Positions 52,132 to 60,199 of a stretch of DNA of 60,628 nt are shown one piece after another. Both the position numbers and the translations under genes were made by a program. The first letter of the stretch is position 1; each line of letters starts with the position of its first letter. The notes under the pieces were generated by a model. That model searched no databases and was not told the origin of the DNA. It saw only the letters and a program-made list of their open reading frames with translations. The DNA comes from Acetobacteraceae bacterium. GTDB lineage: Bacteria > Pseudomonadota > Alphaproteobacteria > Acetobacterales > Acetobacteraceae. The stretch is from contig JAMXLO010000135.1 in NCBI GenBank assembly GCA_024280945.1, positions 1 to 60,628 of the forward strand, in the 5' to 3' direction.

Positions 52132-54206
52132 GTCGCAGCTTCCTCGATCACTATCTCGCAGGCGGCGCCGATTAGCGCGGTATATCCCGTTGGCACGATG
52201 GTCGATGTACCGTCCTCAACGACAACGCAGGGACCAATCAGGCGCCCCCCGATAGGCAGTGACTGGCGCTCGAAGAGCGCGGCGTCAACCGGCTCGCCGC
52301 TGGCAGATTCGATCACACGACACGTATGTTTTGGCAGCACACTGGTGACCTTCGCCGGTAGCGGCAGGCGGGCGGGCAGTTCATGCGGTTCGGCAAGCGA
52401 CAGCGTCCAGGTGACTGCCTCCACTTCGAGCCCAGGGATGACCCGGCCATACAGGCGTGCATACGTGGCATCGAACGCCGCCCGCAGTATGGAAGGATCG
52501 AGGGCGCCATCTGGCAGCAGGACCGCGATTTCGTGCCCCTGTCCGCGATAGCGCATGAAGCCGGCGCGCGTCTCCACCAGAGTTCCGCGTGGCGCTCCAA
52601 GACGCACAACGGCTTCCGCCTCCGCGCGCATCTCGGCGAACAAAGCGTCGATGGCTGCCTGCTGAAGCGCATCGAGGCGCACCAGTAGGGTCCTTACGAC
52701 CTCATAGGCGATCGGTGCACCCAGAAAACCGAGTGCGGACCCGACACCTGCGTCCGGCGGCACCACGACACGGCGAATACCAAGCTTCTGAGCCAGGCGC
52801 ACCGCATGCAGTGGCGCGGCACCGCCGAACGCGATCAATGTGCGATCCGCGGTATCCTTGCCGTTCTCGACCGCGTGTACCCGCGCCGCGCTCGACATCG
52901 TTTCGTCGACAATTTCAGCAATCCCCCGCGCGGCTTCCAGCGCTGCCATCGAGAGCGGATCTGCGATCCCTTCCGTTACCGCCTGGGACGCACGCTCGGG
53001 ATCGAGCTTGATCTTGCCTCCGGCGAAGCGTGCAAGATCGATGCGACCAAGCAGAACGTCGGCATCAGTTACGGTTGGCTGCCTGCCGCCGCGAGCGTAA
53101 CACGCCGGCCCAGGATCCGCCCCCGCGCTGTCAGGTCCTACGACGATGCGGCGCAATTCATCGACGCGCGCGATCGAGCCACCGCCAGCGCCGATCTCCA
53201 CCATATCGATCACTGGAATGCGCACCGGAAAGCCGCTGCCCTTGGCGAAGCGATAGGCACGCGCCACTTCGAAGTGTCGCGACTGCTGCGGTGTGAAGTC
53301 GTCGATCAGCGTGATCTTCGCGGTCGTTCCCCCCATGTCGAAGGAAATCGCCCGATCGTAGCCACCCTGTGCCGCGATGTGCCGCGCCAGGATCGCGCCG
53401 CCGGCAGGTCCGCTCTCCACCAATCGCACTGGAAAGCGACGCGCAGTATCCACTGTGCATATGCCCCCCGACGACATCATCAGCAGCAGCGGGCAAGCGA
53501 CGCCGATCCGGCGGAGGCCCTCCTGCATGCGCGCCAGATAGCGATCCATCATCGGCAAGACATACGCATTGGCGACGACGGTGGAAGTTCGTTCATATTC
53601 CCGAATTTCCCGACAGACCTCCGAAGACAACGTGATGGCGGTGCCTGGCAGAAACCGGACGAGCAGATCGCGTGCACGTTCCTCGTGTGCCGGATTGACG
53701 TATGAGTGCAGCAAACTGATCGCCACCGCCTCGATGTTCTGTTGCCGAAGTGTCGACACCAGACGTTCGAGCGATGCCTCGTCAAACGGCAACAGGACAG
53801 AGCCGTCAGCCGCCAGTCGTTCCGTCACTTCCAGGCGTAAGTCGCGGGACACCAGCGGCGCGGGGCGTTCCATGTAAAGATCGTACTGCTCGAACCGATG
53901 TTCGTAAGCGATTTCAAGGGAATCGCGGAAGCCGGCGGTGGTGATCAGCGCCGTGCGGGCACCCTTCCGCTCGATCAGTGCATTGGTGGCCAGCGTCGTG
54001 CCATGGATCACCAGATCCAGTGATGATGCCGACACGCCGGCCTCGTGCAGGATCGCCCGCGTTCCGGCGATTGCCGCCAGATCCGGCGATTCATGCGTGG
54101 TCAGCAGCTTCGTCGCCAGGGTCCGATCTGGCAGCGAAAGAACGACATCGGTAAATGTCCCACCGATATCGACGGCGAGACGGACGCGGCCGGTTTGCGA
54201 GGACAT
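52128..54206 (-). CDS. hydantoinase/oxoprolinase family, subunit A (HyuA), locus 2
   Basis: The 692-residue protein parallels the HyuA of locus 1: VRLAVDIGGTFTDVVLSLPD, VIHGTTLATNALIERKGART, SGPAGGAILARHIAAQGG, DMGGTTAKITLIDDFTPQ and GADPGPACYARGG. ATP-dependent cyclic amide opening with the coupled HyuB is the family role. Start ATG 54206 directly follows the TAG of a tiny basic peptide frame. Together with locus 1 it flanks the encapsulin, LysE and MR/MLE genes. Confidence 0.9.
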   Translation of the reverse strand: MSSQTGRVRLAVDIGGTFTDVVLSLPDRTLATKLLTTHESPDLAAIAGTRAILHEAGVSASSLDLVIHGTTLATNALIERKGARTALITTAGFRDSLEIAYEHRFEQYDLYMERPAPLVSRDLRLEVTERLAADGSVLLPFDEASLERLVSTLRQQNIEAVAISLLHSYVNPAHEERARDLLVRFLPGTAITLSSEVCREIREYERTSTVVANAYVLPMMDRYLARMQEGLRRIGVACPLLLMMSSGGICTVDTARRFPVRLVESGPAGGAILARHIAAQGGYDRAISFDMGGTTAKITLIDDFTPQQSRHFEVARAYRFAKGSGFPVRIPVIDMVEIGAGGGSIARVDELRRIVVGPDSAGADPGPACYARGGRQPTVTDADVLLGRIDLARFAGGKIKLDPERASQAVTEGIADPLSMAALEAARGIAEIVDETMSSAARVHAVENGKDTADRTLIAFGGAAPLHAVRLAQKLGIRRVVVPPDAGVGSALGFLGAPIAYEVVRTLLVRLDALQQAAIDALFAEMRAEAEAVVRLGAPRGTLVETRAGFMRYRGQGHEIAVLLPDGALDPSILRAAFDATYARLYGRVIPGLEVEAVTWTLSLAEPHELPARLPLPAKVTSVLPKHTCRVIESASGEPVDAALFERQSLPIGGRLIGPCVVVEDGTSTIVPTGYTALIGAACEIVIEEAAT

Positions 54207-54287
54207 CTACGCCCGACCGTGGTGCGCCTTGCGCTGCGCCCGCGCCAGAGTGCGCTGTTTGCGAAACCGCCGAGCATTGCTGACCAT
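54207..54287 (-). CDS. possible 26-aa basic leader peptide
   Basis: ATG at 54285-54287 opens MVSNARRFRKQRTLARAQRK and ends in TAG directly abutting the HyuA ATG (TAGATG). It has seven Arg, two Lys and two His. An AGGGA lies about 8 bases upstream of its start. It may be a translational leader for HyuA or chance; no homologue is recognised. Confidence 0.25.
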   Translation of the reverse strand: MVSNARRFRKQRTLARAQRKAHHGRA

Positions 54288-54469
54288 CAACGCATTCCCT
54301 GCACCACACGGGAATGGTAGAGCGGGTCTCGCCGTCGCGCCACATCCAGCTCCCGGTATGCGGCGAGGTTTGCCGCGAGCGGTCAGACCGCAACAGCCGC
54401 TATCGCCTGACGTTGCACCGCCCGGTATCTGTTCGACCTGCTATTGCCTGCCGCCCCAGTTCCTAGCGA
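54288..54469. other. intergenic region without recognised features
   Basis: The rest of the 263-base gap between the HyuA start and the SGNH hydrolase end. On the minus strand a short frame reads YRELDVARRRDPLYHSR, without start or family, possibly a gene remnant. Confidence 0.3.
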
Positions 54470-55504
54470 CTAGGCCGCGCTGGTGAGGCTCTGAGCAATG
54501 CCAGACGCGAGCAAAGAGTGGGCCTGTGCCGTTGGATGCAGAGAATCGAAGAAGAGGAATTGATCTTGCGCCGACGCGGACGCACGTAGCGTGCCGCTAT
54601 TGGGGTCAGTCAGCCCGCCGGTCCAGACCGGATCGGTGACGTCGGTGAACCCGTAAGCAGCCGGATTTGCCCTTGCCTGATCGAGCACCGAGAACGTGTC
54701 GACCAGATCGACTTTCAGCGCGCCGGAGGCCTCCAGCGGTTGCAGCGCCGCGGCCAGCTCGCTGTTGTAGAGTGACGAGAGCGACGTTGCGGCTTGGGCT
54801 GTCGCTGGGCCACGCGCCTGTTCATATGGTGTGTTGCCCAGGTCGGGCACATTCAGCACCAGCAGGTTCTGCGCGCCGTGCGCAACCAGACCGCCGATCA
54901 CGGCCACTTCGTTGTTGACCGCGTTCTGCACCTCCGCCTGTTGCTGCATCGGCATCAGCGACGCGTTGTTGGCAATGTCGAGGACGTCGTTGGCACCTAT
55001 CCATACGGTATACAGCGCTCCCGGCTGCGGAGACGGCGACTGTTGCAAGAACTGCGTGTATTGCGAGGTCAGGTCAGTCGGGTTCAGCGCGTGAGTCTGC
55101 GTCTGGCCCGTCTTCGCCCCCCCGTAAGCGAAGTTTGTGCCGCCTGCCAAACTAGGATTGAGCGGCGGCAATCCAAGGTCACGGGCCAGGTCCTGCACCC
55201 AGACCGGGCCATTGCTGAAGCTCCTGTCAGCGTAAGGCGCAGTCGGCACCATTCCAAAAGTGGCTAGAGAGACATTCCCGGAATCGGTCAGGCTGTCGCC
55301 GAATGCATAGATGGCCGAGTACGGCGCGCCCGCCGGAGCCGGAGTCGGAGAGACGGGTACAGCTCTGGTCAGAGCGGCAGCAACGTCGGAGCCGATGAAG
55401 CTCAATGCCGACGGCTGAACCAGCGTCTCGCCATTGATCGGTGCTGGGCTGCTGGGAAAGATGCCGCCAGCGTTCTGATTCAGCAGGTCCTGAAGCGTCG
55501 ACAT
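54470..55504 (-). CDS. SGNH/GDSL-family hydrolase
   Basis: The 344-residue protein has all SGNH blocks: IYAFGDSLTDSGNVS (block I, nucleophile Ser about residue 71), GGTNFAYGGAKTG (block II Gly), VWIGANDVLDIAN (block III Asn) and FFDSLHPTAQAH (block V Asp-x-x-His). It resembles thermolabile-haemolysin/phospholipase-type esterases. A roughly 60-residue Pro/Ala/Ser-rich leader precedes block I and no Sec signal peptide is visible, so location is unclear. GGAAGG precedes the ATG. Substrate is probably a lipid or ester. Confidence 0.88.
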   Translation of the reverse strand: MSTLQDLLNQNAGGIFPSSPAPINGETLVQPSALSFIGSDVAAALTRAVPVSPTPAPAGAPYSAIYAFGDSLTDSGNVSLATFGMVPTAPYADRSFSNGPVWVQDLARDLGLPPLNPSLAGGTNFAYGGAKTGQTQTHALNPTDLTSQYTQFLQQSPSPQPGALYTVWIGANDVLDIANNASLMPMQQQAEVQNAVNNEVAVIGGLVAHGAQNLLVLNVPDLGNTPYEQARGPATAQAATSLSSLYNSELAAALQPLEASGALKVDLVDTFSVLDQARANPAAYGFTDVTDPVWTGGLTDPNSGTLRASASAQDQFLFFDSLHPTAQAHSLLASGIAQSLTSAA

Positions 55505-55717
55505 GGGTGCCTTCCAGGTTCGTAGTGCAGAACCGGAAGTGGGATGCCGCGCCCCAAGTTTCCTTCACAAACCCGCGCGGTTGCGCTCAACGCTCGGGCT
55601 TCAGTATTGGTCTACCTGTCGATTGATCGCGCAAGAAACGTGCGCATCGACACCCGAAAAAGCATCTTCGCCCTCCGACAACAACAGTCATGCACTGTGG
55701 TGTTGTCAGGACTGCGC

Positions 55718-56521
55718 TCAACCGGGCTCAGACGGAGCTGGTGGCAGCTCGGAGAAGAATTTGCTGCGCGCGGTCGCGCCCACAACGATATAGGAATGGT
55801 CCGACCCGGTAAGCACGAAGCGTGCTCCCATCCCGACATAGCGTTTTGCGTTCTCCTCGTCGTACACGCCGCCCATGCCGAGAATCTTGCCATGCTTGCG
55901 ACATGCTGCGCCGACGGTGGCATAGGCATCGACGATCTTCGGATGTCCCATCTGGCCGGCAACACCCAGTTCCGACGATAGATCGGAGGTGCCGATAAAC
56001 AGCACGTCGATGCCGTCGACTGCGGCAATCTCGGCCGCATTATCGATTGCTGCCGGACTCTCCAACATGACCACAGTCAGGATCTCCGCATTTATCGCCT
56101 GCTGTGCCTCGGCCATCGCTGGTGGACGATAGCCGTAGATCGCCGGTGGTCCGCCCCAGCTGCGCCGGCCGTGCGGTGGATAGCGAAATGCCTCGGCGAT
56201 CTTTCGTGCCTCTTGTGCGGTGTCGACGTGCGGCATGACGATGCCAAGTGCGCCGTTGTCCAGTGCACGCGTTGCCTCATCGATCGCATTGGCACAGACT
56301 CGCACCAGCGGCGTCACGCCGGTCGGCAACGAAGCAATGCACAGCTGCGCAATCTCATGCACCGAGAACGCGCCGTGCTCGTTGTCGAGAAACAGCCAGT
56401 CGTGGCCCGTGGCAGCGGCAAGCACAGGCGCTGCGGCGCTCCGCAGGTGATGCACACCGAAGCCCAGCGCAACTTCGCCTGCCCGCATCTTGCGCCGGGC
56501 GTTGTTCGGCACCAACGGCAT
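55718..56521 (-). CDS. HpcH/HpaI-family aldolase
   Basis: The 267-residue TIM-barrel protein matches the HpcH/HpaI (2,4-dihydroxyhept-2-enedioate aldolase / citrate lyase beta-like) family: WLFLDNEHGAFSVHEI (acid and His at the active site), PLVRVCANAID, GIVMPHVDTAQEA, YPPHGRRSWGG, VVMLESPAAIDNA (metal Glu) and VLFIGTSDLSSELG (metal Asp). It cleaves 4-hydroxy-2-oxo acids to pyruvate and an aldehyde using a divalent metal. It lies upstream of nothing obviously linked; the ligase gene is 55 bases away on the same strand. Confidence 0.9.
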   Translation of the reverse strand: MPLVPNNARRKMRAGEVALGFGVHHLRSAAAPVLAAATGHDWLFLDNEHGAFSVHEIAQLCIASLPTGVTPLVRVCANAIDEATRALDNGALGIVMPHVDTAQEARKIAEAFRYPPHGRRSWGGPPAIYGYRPPAMAEAQQAINAEILTVVMLESPAAIDNAAEIAAVDGIDVLFIGTSDLSSELGVAGQMGHPKIVDAYATVGAACRKHGKILGMGGVYDEENAKRYVGMGARFVLTGSDHSYIVVGATARSKFFSELPPAPSEPG

Positions 56522-56576
56522 CGTGCAATCTCCTGCTCTGCGCCAACTTCCAGCGCAGCACGCGGTTGCAAGCAGG

Positions 56577-58169
56577 TCAATCAGCGACGGCGGCCGCCGG
56601 TTTGCTGTCCACCAGCGCCATCAGGGTCTCCAGCCGATCCGCCTCTGCTGCCGGCTTGTCGGTGCGAATCCGCGCGATGCGCGGGAACCGCATGGCCACT
56701 CCCGACTTGTGGCGGTTGGAAAGTTGGGCGGCATCGAACGCCACTTCCAGCACCAGCGACTTCTCTACCTCACGCACAGGTCCGAAGCGCGCCACCGTGT
56801 GGTTGCGGATCCAGCGATCGAGAAATAGCAGCTCCTGGTCCGTGAAGCCGAAATAGGCTTTCCCCACCGGTACAAGTTCGTCCTCGCGCCACAGCCCAAA
56901 GGTATAGTCGGAATAATAGCTGCTGCGTTTGCCGTGGCCGCGTTGCGCGTACATCAGCACGGCATCGACGGTCAGCGGGTCACGCTTCCATTTCCACCAC
57001 AAACCCTTGACCCTGCCGGGCAGGTATGGCGCGTCACCCCGCTTGAGCATCAATCCCTCGATGGATGCAGCGCGCGCACCGTCGCGCAATGCCATAAGCT
57101 CATCGAGCGAGCCGAAGCGGATCAGCTCGGACAGATCCATCCGCGCAGGTCTTGTGCGCGCGTACCACGCCTCGAGCCGCGCCCGCCTGGTGTCGAACGG
57201 CAGCGGACGCACATCCACGGCTTCGTCGAACAGCAGGTCATAGAGCCGAATGCCGACAGGGTAGTCGGCCATCATGCGCGCACTCACTACCTTGCGATTG
57301 AGCCGTTGCTGCAGATCAGCAAACTGGGCGACCCTGCCTTCCCGAATGACCAGCAGCTCGCCATCGAGCACGGCGTGAAAATCCATCGCCTCGACGATTT
57401 CCGGAAATGCAGAGGAGATGTCGTCTGCACTGCGCGAGTAGAGCCGCCTGCCGCCCTGCGTCGCGACGAGCTGCACGCGGATGCCATCCCACTTCCATTC
57501 CGCACGCCAGTCAGCAGGCTGCAGGTCAGCGATATCGCCATCCTCCAGCGGATGCGCCAGCATCGGCGGCCGAAACACGGGTGCCTGTGCGGGATCCGGC
57601 CGCGGTGCGCGCTTCTCCAGCCACGCGAACAGCGGCAGATAGGGATAGGCAAGACCGTGCCACACCTCCTCCACCTCGTCCGGATCCACACCGCCGATCT
57701 CGGCCAGCGCAATCTTTGCGGTCCGCGCGGAGACACCGACGCGAAGGCCGCCGGTGATCAACTTCAGCAGCGCGAGCCGCACCGACGCATCCGATGCGTC
57801 GAGCCAGCTCGCGACGATGTCCTTGAGTGCTGACTTCGGCGCGGACTCCAACGCCTCGACGACCTCGACCAGGCGTGGCGGCGCCGCATTGGTGGGCGCG
57901 GCGGGCCACATCAACGCCACTGTCTCCGCCAGATCACCGACATAGTCATAGGACCATGCGAGCAGCACAGGATCGGTGCGCGCGGCGGCAAGCTCGCGAA
58001 TCAGGCCAGGCTTTGCCGTGGCGAACGACAGCTCACCAGTGATCGCGGCCAGACCGATACCGCGGTCCGGATCCGGCTGGGTCGCGAAATAGCGCCGCAG
58101 CAACGCAATCTTTGCGTTGCGCGATGGTGTGAAGACCAGCCGCTCCAGCAGTTCGGCAAACGCAATCAT
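56577..58169 (-). CDS. ATP-dependent DNA ligase (LigB/Lhr-associated type)
   Basis: The 530-residue protein has an N-terminal helical DNA-binding domain, then the adenylation site Lys226 in EWKWDGIRVQ, RLYSRSADD, DGELLVIREG, SIEGLMLKRGD and LWWKWKRDPLTVDAVLMYA (quoted in part: WWKWKRDPLTVDAV), followed by an OB-fold with MRFPRIARIRTDK. It seals nicks in repair pathways, using ATP, unlike the essential NAD-dependent LigA. In many bacteria this ligase type is encoded with an exonuclease, the helicase Lhr and a phosphoesterase; none of these lies beside it here. Confidence 0.92.
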   Translation of the reverse strand: MIAFAELLERLVFTPSRNAKIALLRRYFATQPDPDRGIGLAAITGELSFATAKPGLIRELAAARTDPVLLAWSYDYVGDLAETVALMWPAAPTNAAPPRLVEVVEALESAPKSALKDIVASWLDASDASVRLALLKLITGGLRVGVSARTAKIALAEIGGVDPDEVEEVWHGLAYPYLPLFAWLEKRAPRPDPAQAPVFRPPMLAHPLEDGDIADLQPADWRAEWKWDGIRVQLVATQGGRRLYSRSADDISSAFPEIVEAMDFHAVLDGELLVIREGRVAQFADLQQRLNRKVVSARMMADYPVGIRLYDLLFDEAVDVRPLPFDTRRARLEAWYARTRPARMDLSELIRFGSLDELMALRDGARAASIEGLMLKRGDAPYLPGRVKGLWWKWKRDPLTVDAVLMYAQRGHGKRSSYYSDYTFGLWREDELVPVGKAYFGFTDQELLFLDRWIRNHTVARFGPVREVEKSLVLEVAFDAAQLSNRHKSGVAMRFPRIARIRTDKPAAEADRLETLMALVDSKPAAAVAD

Positions 58170-58241
58170 GGCACGTATTTTGGTGTGGTGCAGGTATTAT
58201 GCCAGCATACTGGTTGTCCGACATGGTTCGAGGGTCGATCG

Positions 58242-58496
58242 ATGTGCCGTCTGCTCATCCCGCTCGTTGCCGTGTTGATGCCCCTGACGGGGTGCAGTTC
58301 GACGCCGCAGTATGCAAACCCGAGCCGCCCGGGAAGTAGCGAGGCAGACTACAAGAGCGACCTCGCGCAGTGCCGCAAGCAGAACTCCACGATCGTGACC
58401 AGCTCCGGTTACGACGACCGGTCGGAGGTGCACGTGGATGAGGCGAAGGCGCAGTCCTGCATGGCCGGACGCGGATGGCGCGCAGTCAGCCGGTGA
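58242..58496 (+). CDS. small lipoprotein (84 aa)
   Basis: From ATG 58242 the product has a lipoprotein signal, CRLLIPLVAVLMPLTGC, with the lipidated Cys18 in the lipobox LTGC. The mature part is about 66 residues with two further Cys (in AQCRKQ and QSCMAGRGW), perhaps a disulfide. A frame start at 58185 would bury the signal and is rejected. Similar small lipoproteins with a terminal C-M-x-x-x-G-W motif are common in proteobacteria; function unknown. Divergent to the DNA ligase. Confidence 0.78.
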   Translation: MCRLLIPLVAVLMPLTGCSSTPQYANPSRPGSSEADYKSDLAQCRKQNSTIVTSSGYDDRSEVHVDEAKAQSCMAGRGWRAVSR

Positions 58497-58593
58497 ATGT
58501 CATTCAAGCGACATGTCTGCACCGGCGGCCGATTTGGCCCCGACAGACCTTTGACGTAGCCTGCCAGCATCACGCACCGGGGAAGGATCGTCG

Positions 58594-59214
58594 ATGATCA
58601 TCGAGATGCGAACATACACGTTGCGACCAGGCACCATGGCCGAGGTCGAGAAGCGCTTCGGCGAAGCGCTGCCGAACCGCGAGAAACACGGTAAACAGCT
58701 CGCGGCGGCCTGGCACTCCGAGGTAGGCCAGCTGAACCAGTTCATCCATGTCTGGGCCTATGACAGCTTCGAACAACGCGCGGCGGCACGCGGTGCTGCA
58801 ATAAAGGCAGGCGGCTGGCCGCCGAAGACCAGCGAGTTCATCGTGGATATGAAGAACGAGATCTTTCATCCGGCGCCATTCTCACCGCCGCTCGAGCCAC
58901 GGCAGGTCGGTCCGCTGTTCGAGATCCGCCAGTACACGTTGATTCCGGGCGCCATTCCCGGCCTGATCGAACGCTGGTCGGAGAAGATCGAGGGACGGCA
59001 GAAATTCTCGCCGCTGATCGCCGGCATGTATTCGGAGTTCGGCGCGCTCAACAAGTGGGTGCACATCTGGGCCTACAAGGACGCGGGCGAACGCGCGTCG
59101 GTGCGCGCGGCAGCGGCCGCAACCGGACAGTGGCCGGCGCGCAATCCGCCGGGCGTGGTGGTGAAGCAGGAGAACGCGTTCGTGATGCCGGCGGATTTTT
59201 CGCCGATCCGCTAA
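58594..59214 (+). CDS. NIPSNAP-family protein, two repeats
   Basis: The 206-residue protein holds two dimeric alpha-beta-barrel (NIPSNAP) repeats. Repeat one starts EMRTYTLRPGTMAEVEKRF and has QLNQFIHVWAYDSFEQRA; repeat two starts EIRQYTLIPGAIPGLIERW and has ALNKWVHIWAYKDAGERA. Bacterial members are small, often of unknown function, sometimes in aromatic or alkane catabolic operons. GGGGAAGGA precedes ATG 58594. No coupled neighbour. Confidence 0.88.
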   Translation: MIIEMRTYTLRPGTMAEVEKRFGEALPNREKHGKQLAAAWHSEVGQLNQFIHVWAYDSFEQRAAARGAAIKAGGWPPKTSEFIVDMKNEIFHPAPFSPPLEPRQVGPLFEIRQYTLIPGAIPGLIERWSEKIEGRQKFSPLIAGMYSEFGALNKWVHIWAYKDAGERASVRAAAAATGQWPARNPPGVVVKQENAFVMPADFSPIR

Positions 59215-59249
59215 GGCGTCCGCTATCGTTGCGATCCGCAAAAGCGGGG

Positions 59250-59335
59250 GGAAGCAATCGCGCCAGGTGCGCTCCTGACCCGAGATTGCTTCGTCCCGCC
59301 ACGCTTCGTTCGCGGCCCTCGCAATGGCAGGGAGC
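59250..59335. repeat. intergenic repeat with GAAGCAATC / GATTGCTTC arms
   Basis: Between the convergent NIPSNAP and DUF1989 genes lies GAAGCAATCGCGCC...GAGATTGCTTC followed by CCACGCTTCGTTCGCGGCCC and CTCGCAATGGC. It resembles widespread mosaic elements of GC-rich proteobacteria and a CATTGCGAGG piece also found at 47165. Confidence 0.5.
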
Positions 59336-59340
59336 TGAGG

Positions 59341-60189
59341 CTATTCGGCCCAGGCTGGTTTCGCGAGCCGCATGGCATGTGCACCGGCATATGCCGGGAC
59401 CTCCGGCGGCTCCCAGCCTTGCAGCAGCCGGCCATCGACGGCGTAGATCTCGACGCCGAGGGGACGACAGACATCGATCGGATCACGCGCCTCGGGTCCC
59501 CATAGCGGCACCGACAGATCGCCGCCCGGACAGGCAGAGATCGCGCACAGCAGATCGATTTCCGCGAAAAACTCCAGATAGTCGCCCGGCTTCGCCGGGC
59601 ACGCGCGCATGAAATACTTGTCCTCGTCGTTCAGGCCAGTGACCTGAAAGACATTCAGCACGTCGTGCACGTCGAATTCGGTGAGGCCATAGGGGGCAAC
59701 CGCACGCACCAAATTTGAGTGGCAGTGAAAGTCGAAATCGACGCCCATCAACAGGCGGTTGACATAGGGATCACATCGCGTGCCAAGCAGGTCGTGCACG
59801 CGGCCACCAACATCGTCGACGCCGTAGCCTGACAGGCTGTCATCGGTGATCGTCACCAGCGGACGCAGATAGGGCAGGTTCGACCACAGCCGATCGAAGG
59901 TGGAGACATGCGCCGCCTGCAGCTGGCGCGAACGCGACGCCCACATGCGTTCGCGCGGATTGTGTGCGTTCCAAATGTTCAGGTCACCAACCTGCGGGCC
60001 ATCGATCGTCACGATGCGGAAAACGTGGCCCGCCGGCACGCGCCAGGCGCGCCCCGACCGGATCGGCACGACCAGCTTGTCAATCAAGCGGCGTCCGCCA
60101 TGTTCCTGTGCAATGCGTCCATAGAACGCGCGATCGACATCGAGTGCCGATCCCTTGCCGGCCTGATACGCGGGAGCGGCGTTTGCCAT
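59341..60189 (-). CDS. DUF1989 / urea carboxylase-associated family protein
   Basis: The 282-residue protein matches DUF1989 (urea carboxylase-associated, UcaA-like): VPIRSGRAWRVPAGHVFRIV, GPQVGDLNIWNAHNPRER, SGYGVDDVGGRVHDLLGTRCDPY (in part: RVHDLLGTRCDPYVN), DFHCHSNLVRAVAPYGL and FMRACPAKPGDYLEFFAE. Conserved Cys and His residues suggest metal binding. Family members are linked to urea or guanidine carboxylation or deaminative steps. It follows a luciferase-like gene on the same strand by 10 bases, suggesting an operon entering from the right. Confidence 0.85.
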   Translation of the reverse strand: MANAAPAYQAGKGSALDVDRAFYGRIAQEHGGRRLIDKLVVPIRSGRAWRVPAGHVFRIVTIDGPQVGDLNIWNAHNPRERMWASRSRQLQAAHVSTFDRLWSNLPYLRPLVTITDDSLSGYGVDDVGGRVHDLLGTRCDPYVNRLLMGVDFDFHCHSNLVRAVAPYGLTEFDVHDVLNVFQVTGLNDEDKYFMRACPAKPGDYLEFFAEIDLLCAISACPGGDLSVPLWGPEARDPIDVCRPLGVEIYAVDGRLLQGWEPPEVPAYAGAHAMRLAKPAWAE

Positions 60190-60199
60190 CCTCTGGTCC

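Noticed and set aside
50695-52551. 618-residue plus-strand frame opposite HyuB/HyuA of locus 2
   Set aside because: Antisense shadow spanning two coupled, well-conserved genes.
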